The notes below the pieces were generated by a model. The model was not told the origin of the DNA and did no database searches. It saw only the letters and a program-made list of their open reading frames with translations. The position numbers and the translations under genes were made by a program. Positions 8,556 through 17,113 of a DNA stretch of 64,000 nt are shown here, piece by piece (the stretch's first letter is position 1; each line of letters begins with the position of its first letter). Origin of the DNA: Mesorhizobium mediterraneum (GTDB taxonomy: Bacteria; Pseudomonadota; Alphaproteobacteria; Rhizobiales; Rhizobiaceae); contig NZ_NPKI01000020.1 in assembly GCF_002284565.1 (NCBI RefSeq), positions 62,430 to 126,429 on the forward strand. Direction: 5' to 3'.

Positions 8556-8616
8556 ACCATGATCTTTTCCGAAAACCGGTTCCCACTTTTTCGCTGACCT
8601 TCGGTTCGGGTGATGG
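8556..8616. repeat. Rhizobial CCGAAAACCGGTTCCC-type intergenic repeat
   Basis: The sequence GACCATGATCTTTTCCGAAA, then ACCGGTTCCCACTTTTTCGC, then TTCGGTTCGGGTGATGG is the same dispersed element as at 27201-27269. A truncated version lies near 6829-6855. It sits between the convergent ChaC-like and reductase genes. Confidence 0.8.
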
Positions 8617-8622
8617 TCCGGG

Positions 8623-9603
8623 CTACATCCTGAAAATCTGTTTTCCGAGATCGGCGCGGTCCAGGCTGTTTGTCACGGCGAGCTTGAACTCCGACAGCGG
8701 ATGGATGCCGCCGACAGGGACATGGAAATCGGGTTGGCCGAAGGTATCGACAATCTCGTGCAACACTGGCCGGTCGGCTTCGACAGGCGGCGAAAAGAAG
8801 TAGCGGTAGATATTTGCCCTGATCTCGACGCCGCTCAGCAGCACGTCGAAATTGTGCAGTTCGAAACGCTCGGCGCTCATGCCGCCATTGATGACCATCT
8901 GCCCGCCCATCGCGAGGGCGCGGATCAATTCGCCACTGACGGGTCCGCCGACATTATCGATGATCCCGTTCAGCCCGGCGCCATCGGTCATTTCCATGAC
9001 TGCTTCCCTGATACCGACGTTCAAACCAGACAGATCGAGGATGGCCGTGGCACCAAGTCCCTTCAGGTCGAGCCTGTCGTGGGAGCGTCGCACAAGCGCG
9101 ATCACCTTGATGCCGCGCCGTTGGGCAAACTGCATCACCATCGTCGAAACCGATGAATAGCCGGCCGTGACGGCCAGCCACTGTCCAGGCTGCACGCGGG
9201 AGTCCGCCAAGAGGTCCCAGGCGGTGATGGGATTCACCATCTGCCCGGCGCGTTCGAGCGGATAGTCGGCGGGCAGCGGGATCAGCCATTCGGCCGGAAC
9301 GGCCGCATATTCGGCCCAGCTGTCGTAGTAGCTGAACGCGACAAGCGTGCCCGGTTTCAAAGCGACGTTCGCGCCAACGGCCTCGACAACGCCGGCGCCA
9401 TGGTTTCCGGCCACCTGCCGGGGGAAATGCGGCTTCTTCGGTTCGGGGTAGAGGTTCTGAATGAACAGGAAGTCGCCAGGGTTGACCGAGGCGGAGACCA
9501 TCTTGACCAGCACCTCGCCGTCGCCAATTCGCGGCATGGGCAGGTCGCCGAGATAGAGCACGTCCCGCGGCGAGCCGATTGCGTCGAATACAATTGCTTT
9601 CAT
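8623..9603 (-). CDS. Zinc-independent MDR oxidoreductase, MECR/quinone-reductase-like
   Basis: This 326-residue medium-chain reductase starts at the ATG at 9603 (MKAIVFDAIGSPRDVLYLGD), preceded by GGAGA. The GroES-like N-terminal domain has NPGDFLFIQNLYPEP and GNHGAGVVEAVG. The cofactor domain has PGQWLAVTAGYSSVSTMVMQ and IDNVGGPVSGELI. The cysteine ligands of zinc alcohol dehydrogenases are absent. The pattern resembles trans-2-enoyl-CoA reductases/quinone oxidoreductases that use NADPH. It is divergent from the AraC-type regulator at 9773, its likely controller. Confidence 0.82.
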   Translation of the reverse strand: MKAIVFDAIGSPRDVLYLGDLPMPRIGDGEVLVKMVSASVNPGDFLFIQNLYPEPKKPHFPRQVAGNHGAGVVEAVGANVALKPGTLVAFSYYDSWAEYAAVPAEWLIPLPADYPLERAGQMVNPITAWDLLADSRVQPGQWLAVTAGYSSVSTMVMQFAQRRGIKVIALVRRSHDRLDLKGLGATAILDLSGLNVGIREAVMEMTDGAGLNGIIDNVGGPVSGELIRALAMGGQMVINGGMSAERFELHNFDVLLSGVEIRANIYRYFFSPPVEADRPVLHEIVDTFGQPDFHVPVGGIHPLSEFKLAVTNSLDRADLGKQIFRM

Positions 9604-9772
9604 CTTGGTCTCCAGTAACGGCGGATCTGGGGCTAGCAGCCTGGACGTCACCAGATTGCAGCACCGGTGTTTGCATCGGTGTCGCGGAACCTAAGGTCGC
9701 TGGCAAAAATCGGAATTGGCAGATTTGACAATCTATATGCTAAACTTGCCATAGCTGTTCAAAGGAGGCATC

Positions 9773-10741
9773 TTGGACAACCGCCCCCTCCATGCCGTGA
9801 TCTGGCTGCCGTCGACCTTCTATTCGGCCGTCGCCGCGACACTTGTCGAAATGTTCGAGCTGGTGAACACCATTCGCGGCGCGCCGGCGATTTCCTTCGA
9901 ATTCGTGGCGCGGCAGGCTGACGCCACGACGACGCCTGGGATCTCCTTTCACACCAGACGCGAGCCCTCGCAGCGCATGGACCTGCTGATCCTGCTGGCC
10001 ATGCCCGGCATGCAAATCCCGGAGCTTGTTGCCGCGCTGGAGGAAGAGAGCCGCCACGCCGCACCGCTTATCGCAAGCGCGCAGCGCGACGGCGCCATCA
10101 TCGCCGCGCATTGCGGGGCCGGTTACTTCCTGGCAGACGCCGGTCTTCTCGACCGAAAGCGCGCGACGATCTCCTGGTGGCTGAAGACGGATGCCCAGCG
10201 CCGCTTTCCAAAAGTGCGGTGGGACGCTTCACGTGTGCTGATCGGGGACGGACGGATCTACACTTGCGGCGGCGGCTTTTCAGGCCTGGAGCTCGGCAAG
10301 GCGCTTCTGCGCGATCTTGGCTTCGCCAGGGAGGAGCGCCTGGTTCGCAAATTGCTGGTGCTGCCACCGTCGCGGCAGATCCAGACACCTTACGAGTTCC
10401 CGCTCGCCGATCTGCCGCCTACGCAAGAGGCGTTCCGCGACCGGCTCGAAGCCTTGTCCAGGAAACAGCTCGGAGCGCTCGACCTTGCGTTCCTTGGTGC
10501 GCAACTCGGTCTGTCGCCGCGAACGCTGGCGCGCCGGTTTTTCGATGAATTGCACACCACTCCCGGCCGATGGATTCAGGACCGGCGCCTTGAGGCCGCG
10601 AAAACACTTCTTGAAAGCACCAAGCTCGGCATTGCCGAAATATGTTACCAGGTCGGATACCGGGATACGGCGTCATTCAGCCGGCTTTTCAACCGCGTGG
10701 TCGGGTTGCCGCCTGGTGAATACCGGCGCCAAAGCCAGTAG
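9773..10741 (+). CDS. GlxA-type AraC-family transcriptional regulator
   Basis: This 322-residue protein starts at a TTG codon with a strong AAAGGAGG six bases upstream. The first two thirds form a DJ-1/PfpI-like sensor domain, including IIAAHCGAGYFLADAGLL at the nucleophile-elbow position. The last ~100 residues form the AraC double helix-turn-helix (LGLSPRTLARRFFDEL and IAEICYQVGYRDTASFSRLF). Proteins of this design regulate adjacent catabolic or detoxification genes. The divergent MECR-like reductase shares its 169-base promoter region and is the probable target. Confidence 0.9.
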   Translation: MDNRPLHAVIWLPSTFYSAVAATLVEMFELVNTIRGAPAISFEFVARQADATTTPGISFHTRREPSQRMDLLILLAMPGMQIPELVAALEEESRHAAPLIASAQRDGAIIAAHCGAGYFLADAGLLDRKRATISWWLKTDAQRRFPKVRWDASRVLIGDGRIYTCGGGFSGLELGKALLRDLGFAREERLVRKLLVLPPSRQIQTPYEFPLADLPPTQEAFRDRLEALSRKQLGALDLAFLGAQLGLSPRTLARRFFDELHTTPGRWIQDRRLEAAKTLLESTKLGIAEICYQVGYRDTASFSRLFNRVVGLPPGEYRRQSQ

Positions 10742-10893
10742 ACATCGGCTGGAACGTCGAGCGCGGCGGTCGCGCCTTTGTGAAGGCTGGCTGGTCGGAA
10801 AAGTTGGCCAGGCCTTTGACGTTGCCACGCCGCGACATAGGTTAAGCGAGGGCTTCTCGCCCCCATTCTTTCCATTCCCCACGGAGATCAGTC

Positions 10894-11841
10894 TTGCAGA
10901 AACGTCGTCTCGGTCAAACCGACCTGTCCATCGCGCCGCTGGTTCTGGGTGGCAACGTCTTCGGCTGGACCGCCGACGAGAAAACCTCTTTCGACCTGCT
11001 CGACCGCTTCGTCGGCGCCGGCCTCAACGCCATCGACACCGCCGATTCCTATTCGCGCTGGGTTCCCGGCAACGAGGGCGGCGAATCCGAAACGATCATC
11101 GGCAAATGGATGAAGAGCCGTGGCAACCGCGACGAAGTCGTGGTGATCACCAAGGTCGGATCGGATATGGGGCAGGGCAGGAAAGACCTCTCCGCCGCCT
11201 ATATCGAGAAGGCCATCGATACGTCGCTGATGCGGCTGCAGACCGATGTCGTCGATCTCTATCTGTCGCACTGGCCGGACCCGACCACCCCCTACGAGGA
11301 GACGCTCGGCGCCTACGAAAAGCTGCTCGCCAAGGGCAAGATCCGCCACGTCGGCGCCTCCAATCTCGATGCCGGCCAGTTGCGCGCCGCGCTCGACGTG
11401 GCAAGCCTGCGGGGCCTGCCGCGCTACGCGGTGCTGCAGCCGGAGTACAATCTCTATGACCGCGCCGCCTTCGATGGGCCGCTCCGCGATCTGTGCATGG
11501 CGGGGGATATCGGCGTCATCACCTATTTCAGCCTCGCCAAGGGGTTTTTGAGCGGCAAGTACCGCAGCGAAGCCGATCTCGGCAAAAGCGCGCGTGGCGA
11601 CGACGTGAAGACCTATCTGAACGTGCGCGGCATGCGCATCCTGGCGGCACTCGACGCGGTGTCGGCGCGTCACTCGGCCAAGCCGGCGGACGTGGCGCTC
11701 GCCTGGGTGATTGCGCGGCCCGGCGTCACGGCGCCGATCGCCAGCGCCACGACGCTGGACCAGGTCGACAGCCTCGTCCGCGCCGTATCGTTGAATCTCA
11801 GTCCTGACGATATCGCCGATCTCGACAGCGCGAGTGCATAG
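10894..11841 (+). CDS. Aldo-keto reductase
   Basis: This 315-residue (beta/alpha)8 NADPH-dependent reductase starts at a TTG with GGAG upstream. It shows LGQTDLSIAPLVLGGNVFGW, the catalytic Asp/Tyr segment NAIDTADSYSRW, the lysine in VVVITKVGSD, and DLYLSHWPDP with the active-site histidine. It resembles the YhdN/AKR11 general-stress group. The substrate is not apparent. It follows the AraC regulator by 150 bases on the same strand and may belong to the same accessory set. Confidence 0.88.
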   Translation: MQKRRLGQTDLSIAPLVLGGNVFGWTADEKTSFDLLDRFVGAGLNAIDTADSYSRWVPGNEGGESETIIGKWMKSRGNRDEVVVITKVGSDMGQGRKDLSAAYIEKAIDTSLMRLQTDVVDLYLSHWPDPTTPYEETLGAYEKLLAKGKIRHVGASNLDAGQLRAALDVASLRGLPRYAVLQPEYNLYDRAAFDGPLRDLCMAGDIGVITYFSLAKGFLSGKYRSEADLGKSARGDDVKTYLNVRGMRILAALDAVSARHSAKPADVALAWVIARPGVTAPIASATTLDQVDSLVRAVSLNLSPDDIADLDSASA

Positions 11842-11984
11842 AAGCTAGCGCGAAGCGGCGGCCGCTCAAACGCCAGCCAAGGATCGTGCGCGGCCTGCGC
11901 CGGACGGCTCCGCACGATCGTTCAAGACGCCCTGGTCTGCCCTGCCATACGATTGGTCGCATCGCGTCGGGATATGGTATACAG

Positions 11985-12602
11985 ATGGCCGAACAGGTCT
12001 TTTCCCATCCGGAACTATGGCAGCAATTGCTCGCGCTCATCCTGGCATCGGCGGTCGTGATGGGCAGTCCGGGGCCGGCGACGATAAGCGTCACCGCCGT
12101 TGGTGCGGCCTTCGGTCTGCGCGATTCGCTCCGCTACGCCTCGGGCATTATCCTTGGCACGGTCGCCGTGCTTTTGGTCGTGGCGACGGGCATCACGGCC
12201 ATGCTTGCCTCTGTGCCGAGGCTCACACCGCTTTTGGCGGTGGCATCCGCAGCCTACATCCTCTACCTCGCCTTCAAGATAGCAACGGCTCCGCCTCTGG
12301 CTGCGCGTACCGGCGGGGCGGCACTTCCCACCTTCCTGGGCGGGTTTCTTCTGGCCGTCGCCAACCCGAAAGCCTATGTGGCGATTGCCGCCGTGTTCGC
12401 CGGCACGTCGGCCGCCGGTGAGCTCGATGCAGGGCTCAAGCTGGCGGTCCTCGTCTCGATGATCGTCGCCATCCATGTCATTTGGCTTCTCGCCGGTGCC
12501 GCGTTTGCGCGCTTTCTGCGCAAACCGCTGGCCTCGCGGATCATCAATCTGACGTTTGCGGCGACACTGCTTCTGACCACGGCGCTGGCCGTGATTCCCT
12601 AG
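11985..12602 (+). CDS. LysE/RhtB-family amino acid exporter
   Basis: This protein of about 205 residues starts MAEQVFSHPELWQQL; the open frame extends further upstream but lacks family-like sequence. It has six predicted membrane segments and the LysE hallmark GSPGPATISVTAVGAAFGLRDSLRYASG at the first helix/loop. A second block, FLGGFLLAVANPKAYVAIAAVF, carries the conserved NPKA. Members export amino acids or related metabolites. It ends 24 bases from the convergent acyltransferase gene. Confidence 0.85.
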   Translation: MAEQVFSHPELWQQLLALILASAVVMGSPGPATISVTAVGAAFGLRDSLRYASGIILGTVAVLLVVATGITAMLASVPRLTPLLAVASAAYILYLAFKIATAPPLAARTGGAALPTFLGGFLLAVANPKAYVAIAAVFAGTSAAGELDAGLKLAVLVSMIVAIHVIWLLAGAAFARFLRKPLASRIINLTFAATLLLTTALAVIP

Positions 12603-12626
12603 GGATCTGCCGGTCAGACGGGCGGT

Positions 12627-13421
12627 TCAGGCCAGGTTATCGGGGGCCAATTCCCTCAGCCGCTTCACCGCCGTCGGCGGCATGGGCGGCGGGTTCGGCG
12701 CACGGGACGCATCGACGAGCAGCTGGTCGCAGGCGGCTTCCGTCTCGCCGATCAGCCGTTCCATGAATTCCTGCTTGTCCAGCCCCGGCGGGATCGGCGG
12801 CAGGAACCGGGCCTTGATCGTGCCGGGATAGCGCAGGAATTTCCGCCGCGGCCAGTAGAGGCCGGCGACATGGGCGACCGGCACCACCGGAATGCCAAGC
12901 TGCGCATAGATCTCGACGATGCCGTATTTGTAGGCCGGCTCGTCGCCCGGCGCCCGGCGTGTGCCCTCGGGATAGATGATCAGCTGGCGGGGATTGCGCG
13001 CCAGCTCCTGTTTGGTCGCGGCGACCACCGCTTTCAACGCCTTCGAGCGGCTGCCGCGGTCGACCGGGATCATCCGCATTTTCAGGATGTACCAACCGAA
13101 GAACGGGATCCAGGTCAGTTCCCGTTTCAGGATGTAGATCGGATCCTGCAGGAAGGGGAAGAAGGCGATCGCGTCCCAGAAGGATTGATGCTTGGGCGCC
13201 AGGATGAAGGAACCCTCGGGCAGGTTTTCCTGGCCGGTGATCTCGCTTTTGGTGCCGGCGATCTTGTCGTAGAGCCACATGCTGGTGCGCGACCAGAATT
13301 TCGGCACGAACCAGGCGCGGTGGCGCGGCGACAGGAAATAGTACGGAGTCCAGATGATCATCTGGACGATCAGATTGACGTAGAAGACGAGGTTGAACGC
13401 CAGCGAGCGGATATGGAGCAT
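12627..13421 (-). CDS. plsC: 1-acyl-sn-glycerol-3-phosphate acyltransferase
   Basis: This 264-residue protein has an N-terminal membrane segment (LVFYVNLIVQMIIW). Acyltransferase motif I is KHQSFWDAIAF (HX4D form) and motif III is YPEGTRRAPGDEP. It would acylate lysophosphatidic acid at the inner membrane during phospholipid synthesis. In related rhizobia it follows the ydcF-like gene behind ftsEX; here about 2.9 kb of other genes separate them. Confidence 0.88.
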   Translation of the reverse strand: MLHIRSLAFNLVFYVNLIVQMIIWTPYYFLSPRHRAWFVPKFWSRTSMWLYDKIAGTKSEITGQENLPEGSFILAPKHQSFWDAIAFFPFLQDPIYILKRELTWIPFFGWYILKMRMIPVDRGSRSKALKAVVAATKQELARNPRQLIIYPEGTRRAPGDEPAYKYGIVEIYAQLGIPVVPVAHVAGLYWPRRKFLRYPGTIKARFLPPIPPGLDKQEFMERLIGETEAACDQLLVDASRAPNPPPMPPTAVKRLRELAPDNLA

Positions 13422-13502
13422 GTGGGAAGTGCCCGGTGAGGAGGTGTGCGTTGGTTACACCAAGCGCAGGTAAAAAGGAAACGGTGCGAAGGCCCCTGTT
13501 CG

Positions 13503-14414
13503 TCAGGCCTGCCATGTCGCTTGCACGAGCCGCGTCTTCAGGCGTGGGGCGGCGAAGTCGAGGAACGCACGCAGTTTCACCGGCAGCAGACCTTGGCCGG
13601 CATGCACGAGGCTGACCGGCCATGGCTGCGGCTCGAATGCCTCCAGCACGGTGCGGAGTGTGCCGGACCGCACCGCAGCAGTGATCTGATAGGAAAGCAC
13701 CCTCGTTATGCCGACGCCGGCAATCGCGGCATCGATCGCCGCTTCCGCGGTGTTGACCCGAAGCCGTGAGCGGATCGGAACAGGGAGTTCGGTCTTGCCG
13801 GTGGCAAAGGTCCACGTGGCGGGAGCGGTGAGCCCCTCGAAGGTGATGCAGCTGTGTGACGCAAGGTCTTTCGGGGTCTCCGGCGTGCCGCGCTCGGCCA
13901 GATAGGCCGGCGTCGCGCAGACAACGCGCCGGATCGAGCCGATACGGGTGGCCACCAGGCTCGAGTCGGGAAGCTCGCCTATGCGGACGGCGAGATCGAT
14001 GTGCTCCTCGGTCAACTGGGTTATCCGGTCGGCGAGCATCAGGCGAATAGCCACGTCGGGGTAGACGGCGAGGAAGCCGGTGACGACCGGCAGCACATGC
14101 AGGCGGCCAAAGACGATCGGCGCGGTGATGATCAATTCGCCCGTCGGGGCGCTGTATTCACCGGCGGCGGTCCGCTCGGCCTCGCCGACCTCGTCGAGAA
14201 TGCGATGGCAGGCAGCGAGATAGGCATGACCCGCGTCGGTCAGCGTCAGCTGGCGCGTCGAGCGGTTCAGGAGACGCGTCTTCAGATGCCGCTCCAGGTC
14301 GGAGACCTTGCGGCTGACCGTCGCAAGCGGGATGCCGAAACGGCGTCCGGCGGCCGAAAGGCTGCCGGCCTCCACAGCGGCGACGAAAAGCGACATAGCC
14401 TCGAGGCGATCCAT
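13503..14414 (-). CDS. LysR-family transcriptional regulator
   Basis: This 303-residue protein starts at the ATG at 14414 (MDRLEAMSLFVAAVEAGSLS). The winged HTH reads AAGRRFGIPLATVSRKVSDLERHLKTRLL, followed by the substrate-binding domain. It is divergent from the AhpD-like/DUF1348/PNPOx trio with a 106-base shared promoter region, the classic arrangement for a LysR protein controlling its neighbours. The effector is unknown. Confidence 0.9.
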   Translation of the reverse strand: MDRLEAMSLFVAAVEAGSLSAAGRRFGIPLATVSRKVSDLERHLKTRLLNRSTRQLTLTDAGHAYLAACHRILDEVGEAERTAAGEYSAPTGELIITAPIVFGRLHVLPVVTGFLAVYPDVAIRLMLADRITQLTEEHIDLAVRIGELPDSSLVATRIGSIRRVVCATPAYLAERGTPETPKDLASHSCITFEGLTAPATWTFATGKTELPVPIRSRLRVNTAEAAIDAAIAGVGITRVLSYQITAAVRSGTLRTVLEAFEPQPWPVSLVHAGQGLLPVKLRAFLDFAAPRLKTRLVQATWQA

Positions 14415-14520
14415 GCTTCTCCCGGAAAATGGAAGGATTGATTGCAAATATGACAGCTACATCCAAAACATGGAAGGGGCCATGTTTGACGGCGAAGCTG
14501 ATCAACGAGAAGGAATGCCG

Positions 14521-15072
14521 ATGCCCCGTATCCCTACACCCGCGTCCATAGAGGCCGCGCCTGCTGCGTCGCGGCCGATGCTGCATGCCGTCGAGAAGCA
14601 ACTCGGCGTCGTCCCAAACCTCTTCAGGCTCGTTTCCAATAGCCCGGCTGCGCTTGAAGGCTATCTCGGTCTGTCCGGAGCGCTTGCCAAGGGCCGCCTG
14701 CCCGCGCCGACGCGCGAGCGCATCGCTCTGGCGGTCGCCGAGATCAACGGCTGCAGCTACTGCCTTTCCGCCCATACCTATCTCGGCAAGAACCTCGCCA
14801 AGCTTGACGATGCCGAGATGGTCGCCAATCGTGCGGGCGGGTCCAACGATCCCAAGGCCGCCGCGGCCGTGCTTTTCGCCGCCAAGATTGCGCGCGACCG
14901 CGGCCATATCGGTGACGAGGATCTCAGCGCCGTCAGGCTCGCAGGCTACGACGATGCGCAGATCATCGAGATCGTCCAGCATGTCGCTCTCAATGTCTGG
15001 ACCAACTATGTCAATGAGGTTGCCAGGACGGAGATCGACTTTCCGGTCGTTTCTGTCCGCAAGGCAGCCTGA
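14521..15072 (+). CDS. AhpD-like (carboxymuconolactone decarboxylase family) peroxidase-related protein
   Basis: This 183-residue protein carries the AhpD core ALAVAEINGCSYCLSAHTYLGK, with the CxxC-xxx-H redox site and the preceding glutamate needed for peroxidatic or disulfide reductase chemistry. The start is the ATG at 14521, set seven bases after AGAAGGA; an ATG at 14515 is too close to it. First gene of a three-gene operon with DUF1348 and a PNPOx-like protein, divergent from a LysR gene. A role in detoxifying peroxides or aldehydes is likely but inferred. Confidence 0.87.
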   Translation: MPRIPTPASIEAAPAASRPMLHAVEKQLGVVPNLFRLVSNSPAALEGYLGLSGALAKGRLPAPTRERIALAVAEINGCSYCLSAHTYLGKNLAKLDDAEMVANRAGGSNDPKAAAAVLFAAKIARDRGHIGDEDLSAVRLAGYDDAQIIEIVQHVALNVWTNYVNEVARTEIDFPVVSVRKAA

Positions 15073-15128
15073 AATTTCAGCGACCAGTGTGTCGGTTTTG
15101 GAAAATCCGATGCTCAAACAAAAGAGAT

Positions 15129-15167
15129 AGAGCGGCGGTACGGTTCGACTTGAAAGCCCGCCGCTCT
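15129..15167. repeat. AGAGC-type palindrome inside the AhpD operon
   Basis: A 10-bp inverted repeat AGAGCGGCGG/CCGCCGCTCT encloses a 19-base spacer and lies between the AhpD-like and DUF1348 genes. It belongs to the same AGAGC...GCTCT family as 42281-42313 and 52966-53002. It could fold in the mRNA and tune expression of the downstream genes. Confidence 0.7.
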
Positions 15168-15188
15168 AGCCCATCACAAGGAGTTCCC

Positions 15189-15659
15189 ATGTCTGAAAGC
15201 CGCCCGCCGCTCCCGCCATTCACCGCCGAGACTGCCGCACAGACGGCACGCATGGCGGAGGATGCGTGGAACTCCCGTGATCCGACACGGGTCGCGCTTG
15301 CGTACACAATCGACAGCCGCTGGCGCAATCGGGCCGAATTCCTGCAAGGGCGCGACGCCATCCAGACCTTCCTCACACGCAAATGGGATCGCGAACGCGA
15401 CTACCGGCTCATCAAGGAGGTCTGGGCGTTCCGCGACAATCGTATCGCCGTGCGTTTCGCTTATGAATGGCACGACGACAGCGGCTCGTGGTTTCGCAGC
15501 TACGGCAATGAGAACTGGGAGTTCGATGAACATGGATTGATGCGCTTGCGCATCGCCAGCATCAACGACCTGCCGATCCACGAGGCCGACCGCAAGTATC
15601 ATTGGCCGCTTGGCCGCCGGCCGGACGATCATCCCTCTCTGTCGGAGCTCGGCCTTTGA
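15189..15659 (+). CDS. DUF1348 (NTF2-like) family protein
   Basis: This 156-residue protein starts at the ATG at 15189 behind a clear AAGGAG. It is a SnoaL/NTF2-like DUF1348 protein: TARMAEDAWNSRDPTRVALAY, then the conserved WRNRAEFLQGRDAIQTFLTRKW and RFAYEWHDDSGSWFRSYGNENW. The cone fold forms a hydrophobic pocket, but the catalytic role of the family is not established. It is the second gene of the LysR-linked trio. Confidence 0.87.
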   Translation: MSESRPPLPPFTAETAAQTARMAEDAWNSRDPTRVALAYTIDSRWRNRAEFLQGRDAIQTFLTRKWDRERDYRLIKEVWAFRDNRIAVRFAYEWHDDSGSWFRSYGNENWEFDEHGLMRLRIASINDLPIHEADRKYHWPLGRRPDDHPSLSELGL

Positions 15660-15672
15660 AGGAGGCTTTTCC

Positions 15673-16299
15673 ATGAATGCTCACGTCTTCACCAGCGATG
15701 TCGCCTTTACCCCAACCGTCAAGGCGATCCAGGCCCGCAAAGGCTCACGCGATGCCTATGCCCGCGTCGAGGAGCGCGGCGGCTGGCAAGCTGATATCAC
15801 GCCCGATCTCGCCGCCTTTATCGAGGCGCAGACCAGCATCTTCCTGTCGACGGCCAATGGTGACGGCCAGCCCTACATCCAGCATCGCGGCGGGCCGGCC
15901 GGCTTCCTCAAGGTGCTCGACGAGCGGACGATCGGGTTCACGGATTTCTCCGGCAACAGGCAATTCATCACCCAGGGCAATCTGGACGACAACCCCCGCG
16001 CTTTTATGTTCCTGATCGACTATGCCCACCGGCAGCGCATCAAGATCTGGGGCAGTGCGCGCGTCGTCGAGGACGACGCCGACCTGATGGCGAAGCTGAT
16101 GCCGGAAGGCTACAAGGCGCGCCCCGAGCAAATCATACTGTTCACGGTTTCGGCCTGGGATTCCAATTGCCCGCAGCACATCCCACAGCGTTTCGAAGCG
16201 GCCGATGTGGCGGCGGCGCTGGCCGAACGGGACAATCGTATCGAACGTCTCGAACAGGAGATCGCGCGCCTGCGCGGAGCCTCTAGCGCCAAGGAATGA
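15673..16299 (+). CDS. Pyridoxamine 5'-phosphate oxidase-like flavin-binding protein
   Basis: This 208-residue split-barrel protein starts at the ATG at 15673, just behind GAAGGAGG and 13 bases after the DUF1348 stop. Blocks such as IFLSTANGDGQPYIQHRGG, GFTDFSGNRQFITQGNL and RIKIWGSARVVED are typical of PNPOx-like FMN proteins of the pyridoxamine oxidase/HugZ superfamily. The C-terminus (LAERDNRIERLEQEIARLRG) is a short coiled coil. The likely activity is flavin- or F420-type reduction. It is the third gene of the trio. Confidence 0.85.
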   Translation: MNAHVFTSDVAFTPTVKAIQARKGSRDAYARVEERGGWQADITPDLAAFIEAQTSIFLSTANGDGQPYIQHRGGPAGFLKVLDERTIGFTDFSGNRQFITQGNLDDNPRAFMFLIDYAHRQRIKIWGSARVVEDDADLMAKLMPEGYKARPEQIILFTVSAWDSNCPQHIPQRFEAADVAAALAERDNRIERLEQEIARLRGASSAKE

Positions 16300-16313
16300 T
16301 ACCGCTGCCGGTT

Positions 16314-17036
16314 TCAGATCGGCTCAGCAGCCTCGGCCAGCGCGATGCCGGTTGGCGTTGGCTTCACCGGCACGATGCCCCGCGCCAGCGCCAGCAGATA
16401 TTTGTTGTATTCGGTGAACAGCACGCGCAGCGCCCTGGGCTTGGTCAGCCAGCCGCCATTGCCAAGATTGCTGTTGACCACCGGATAGGGCTCGAGCTTG
16501 GCCTTGTGTAGCAGCCGGCCCATTTCCAGCAGGCTGCGCGGCATGTGATAGTTGTTGGTGACGAGGATCACGGTGCCATAGGCGTGGTCTTCCACCCATT
16601 TCGCGCTTTCCTCGGCATTGCCGATCGTGTCGAGCGCGGCGCGATCAATGTCGACGCAGCAGGAAAACAATTTCTTGTCGCCGCGTGTCGCGACCTGAAG
16701 CTGGCGGCGGCTGGCGGAAGGATGCACGCCGCTGATCAGCAGCCGCTCGCCCTTGCCGGACGCAAGCAGACCCATGGCGGCGTCGAGACGCGAATGGCCG
16801 CCGGTCAACACGATGATGGCATCGGCTTTTGCCGGATTGGTAGGCGTCGCGAGACGGCTGACAGTGTTGGCGAACCAGCCGAAGCCGCCGGCAAACAGCG
16901 TTGCCAGCACGAGCAGAAAGAAAGCGGAGATGCGAAACGCGCCCGCCAATCGGCTGGGCTTGGCGCGCTCACGGGAACGCGTAATCACCAAGGGCAACTG
17001 TCCAGCCATTCCGCTCGAGTCGCGCGCGTCCATCAT
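16314..17036 (-). CDS. YdcF-like (DUF218) membrane protein
   Basis: This 240-residue protein has one N-terminal transmembrane helix (ISAFFLLVLATLFAGGFGWFA) and a DUF218 domain: ADAIIVLTGGHSRLDAAMGLL, LLISGVHPSASRR, ILVTNNYHMPRSLLEMGRLL. Proteins of this family (SanA, YdcF, ElyC) affect envelope integrity; the DUF218 fold binds nucleotide-like ligands. It lies 77 bases downstream of ftsX on the same strand, a linkage I recall as common in rhizobia. Confidence 0.87.
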   Translation of the reverse strand: MMDARDSSGMAGQLPLVITRSRERAKPSRLAGAFRISAFFLLVLATLFAGGFGWFANTVSRLATPTNPAKADAIIVLTGGHSRLDAAMGLLASGKGERLLISGVHPSASRRQLQVATRGDKKLFSCCVDIDRAALDTIGNAEESAKWVEDHAYGTVILVTNNYHMPRSLLEMGRLLHKAKLEPYPVVNSNLGNGGWLTKPRALRVLFTEYNKYLLALARGIVPVKPTPTGIALAEAAEPI

Positions 17037-17113
17037 CTTATCGTTAACCCTGAAATGCGGCGTTTAGTAGGTGAAAAAGCACACATTACGTTACGCTAAT
17101 TCTCTATCCGTGA

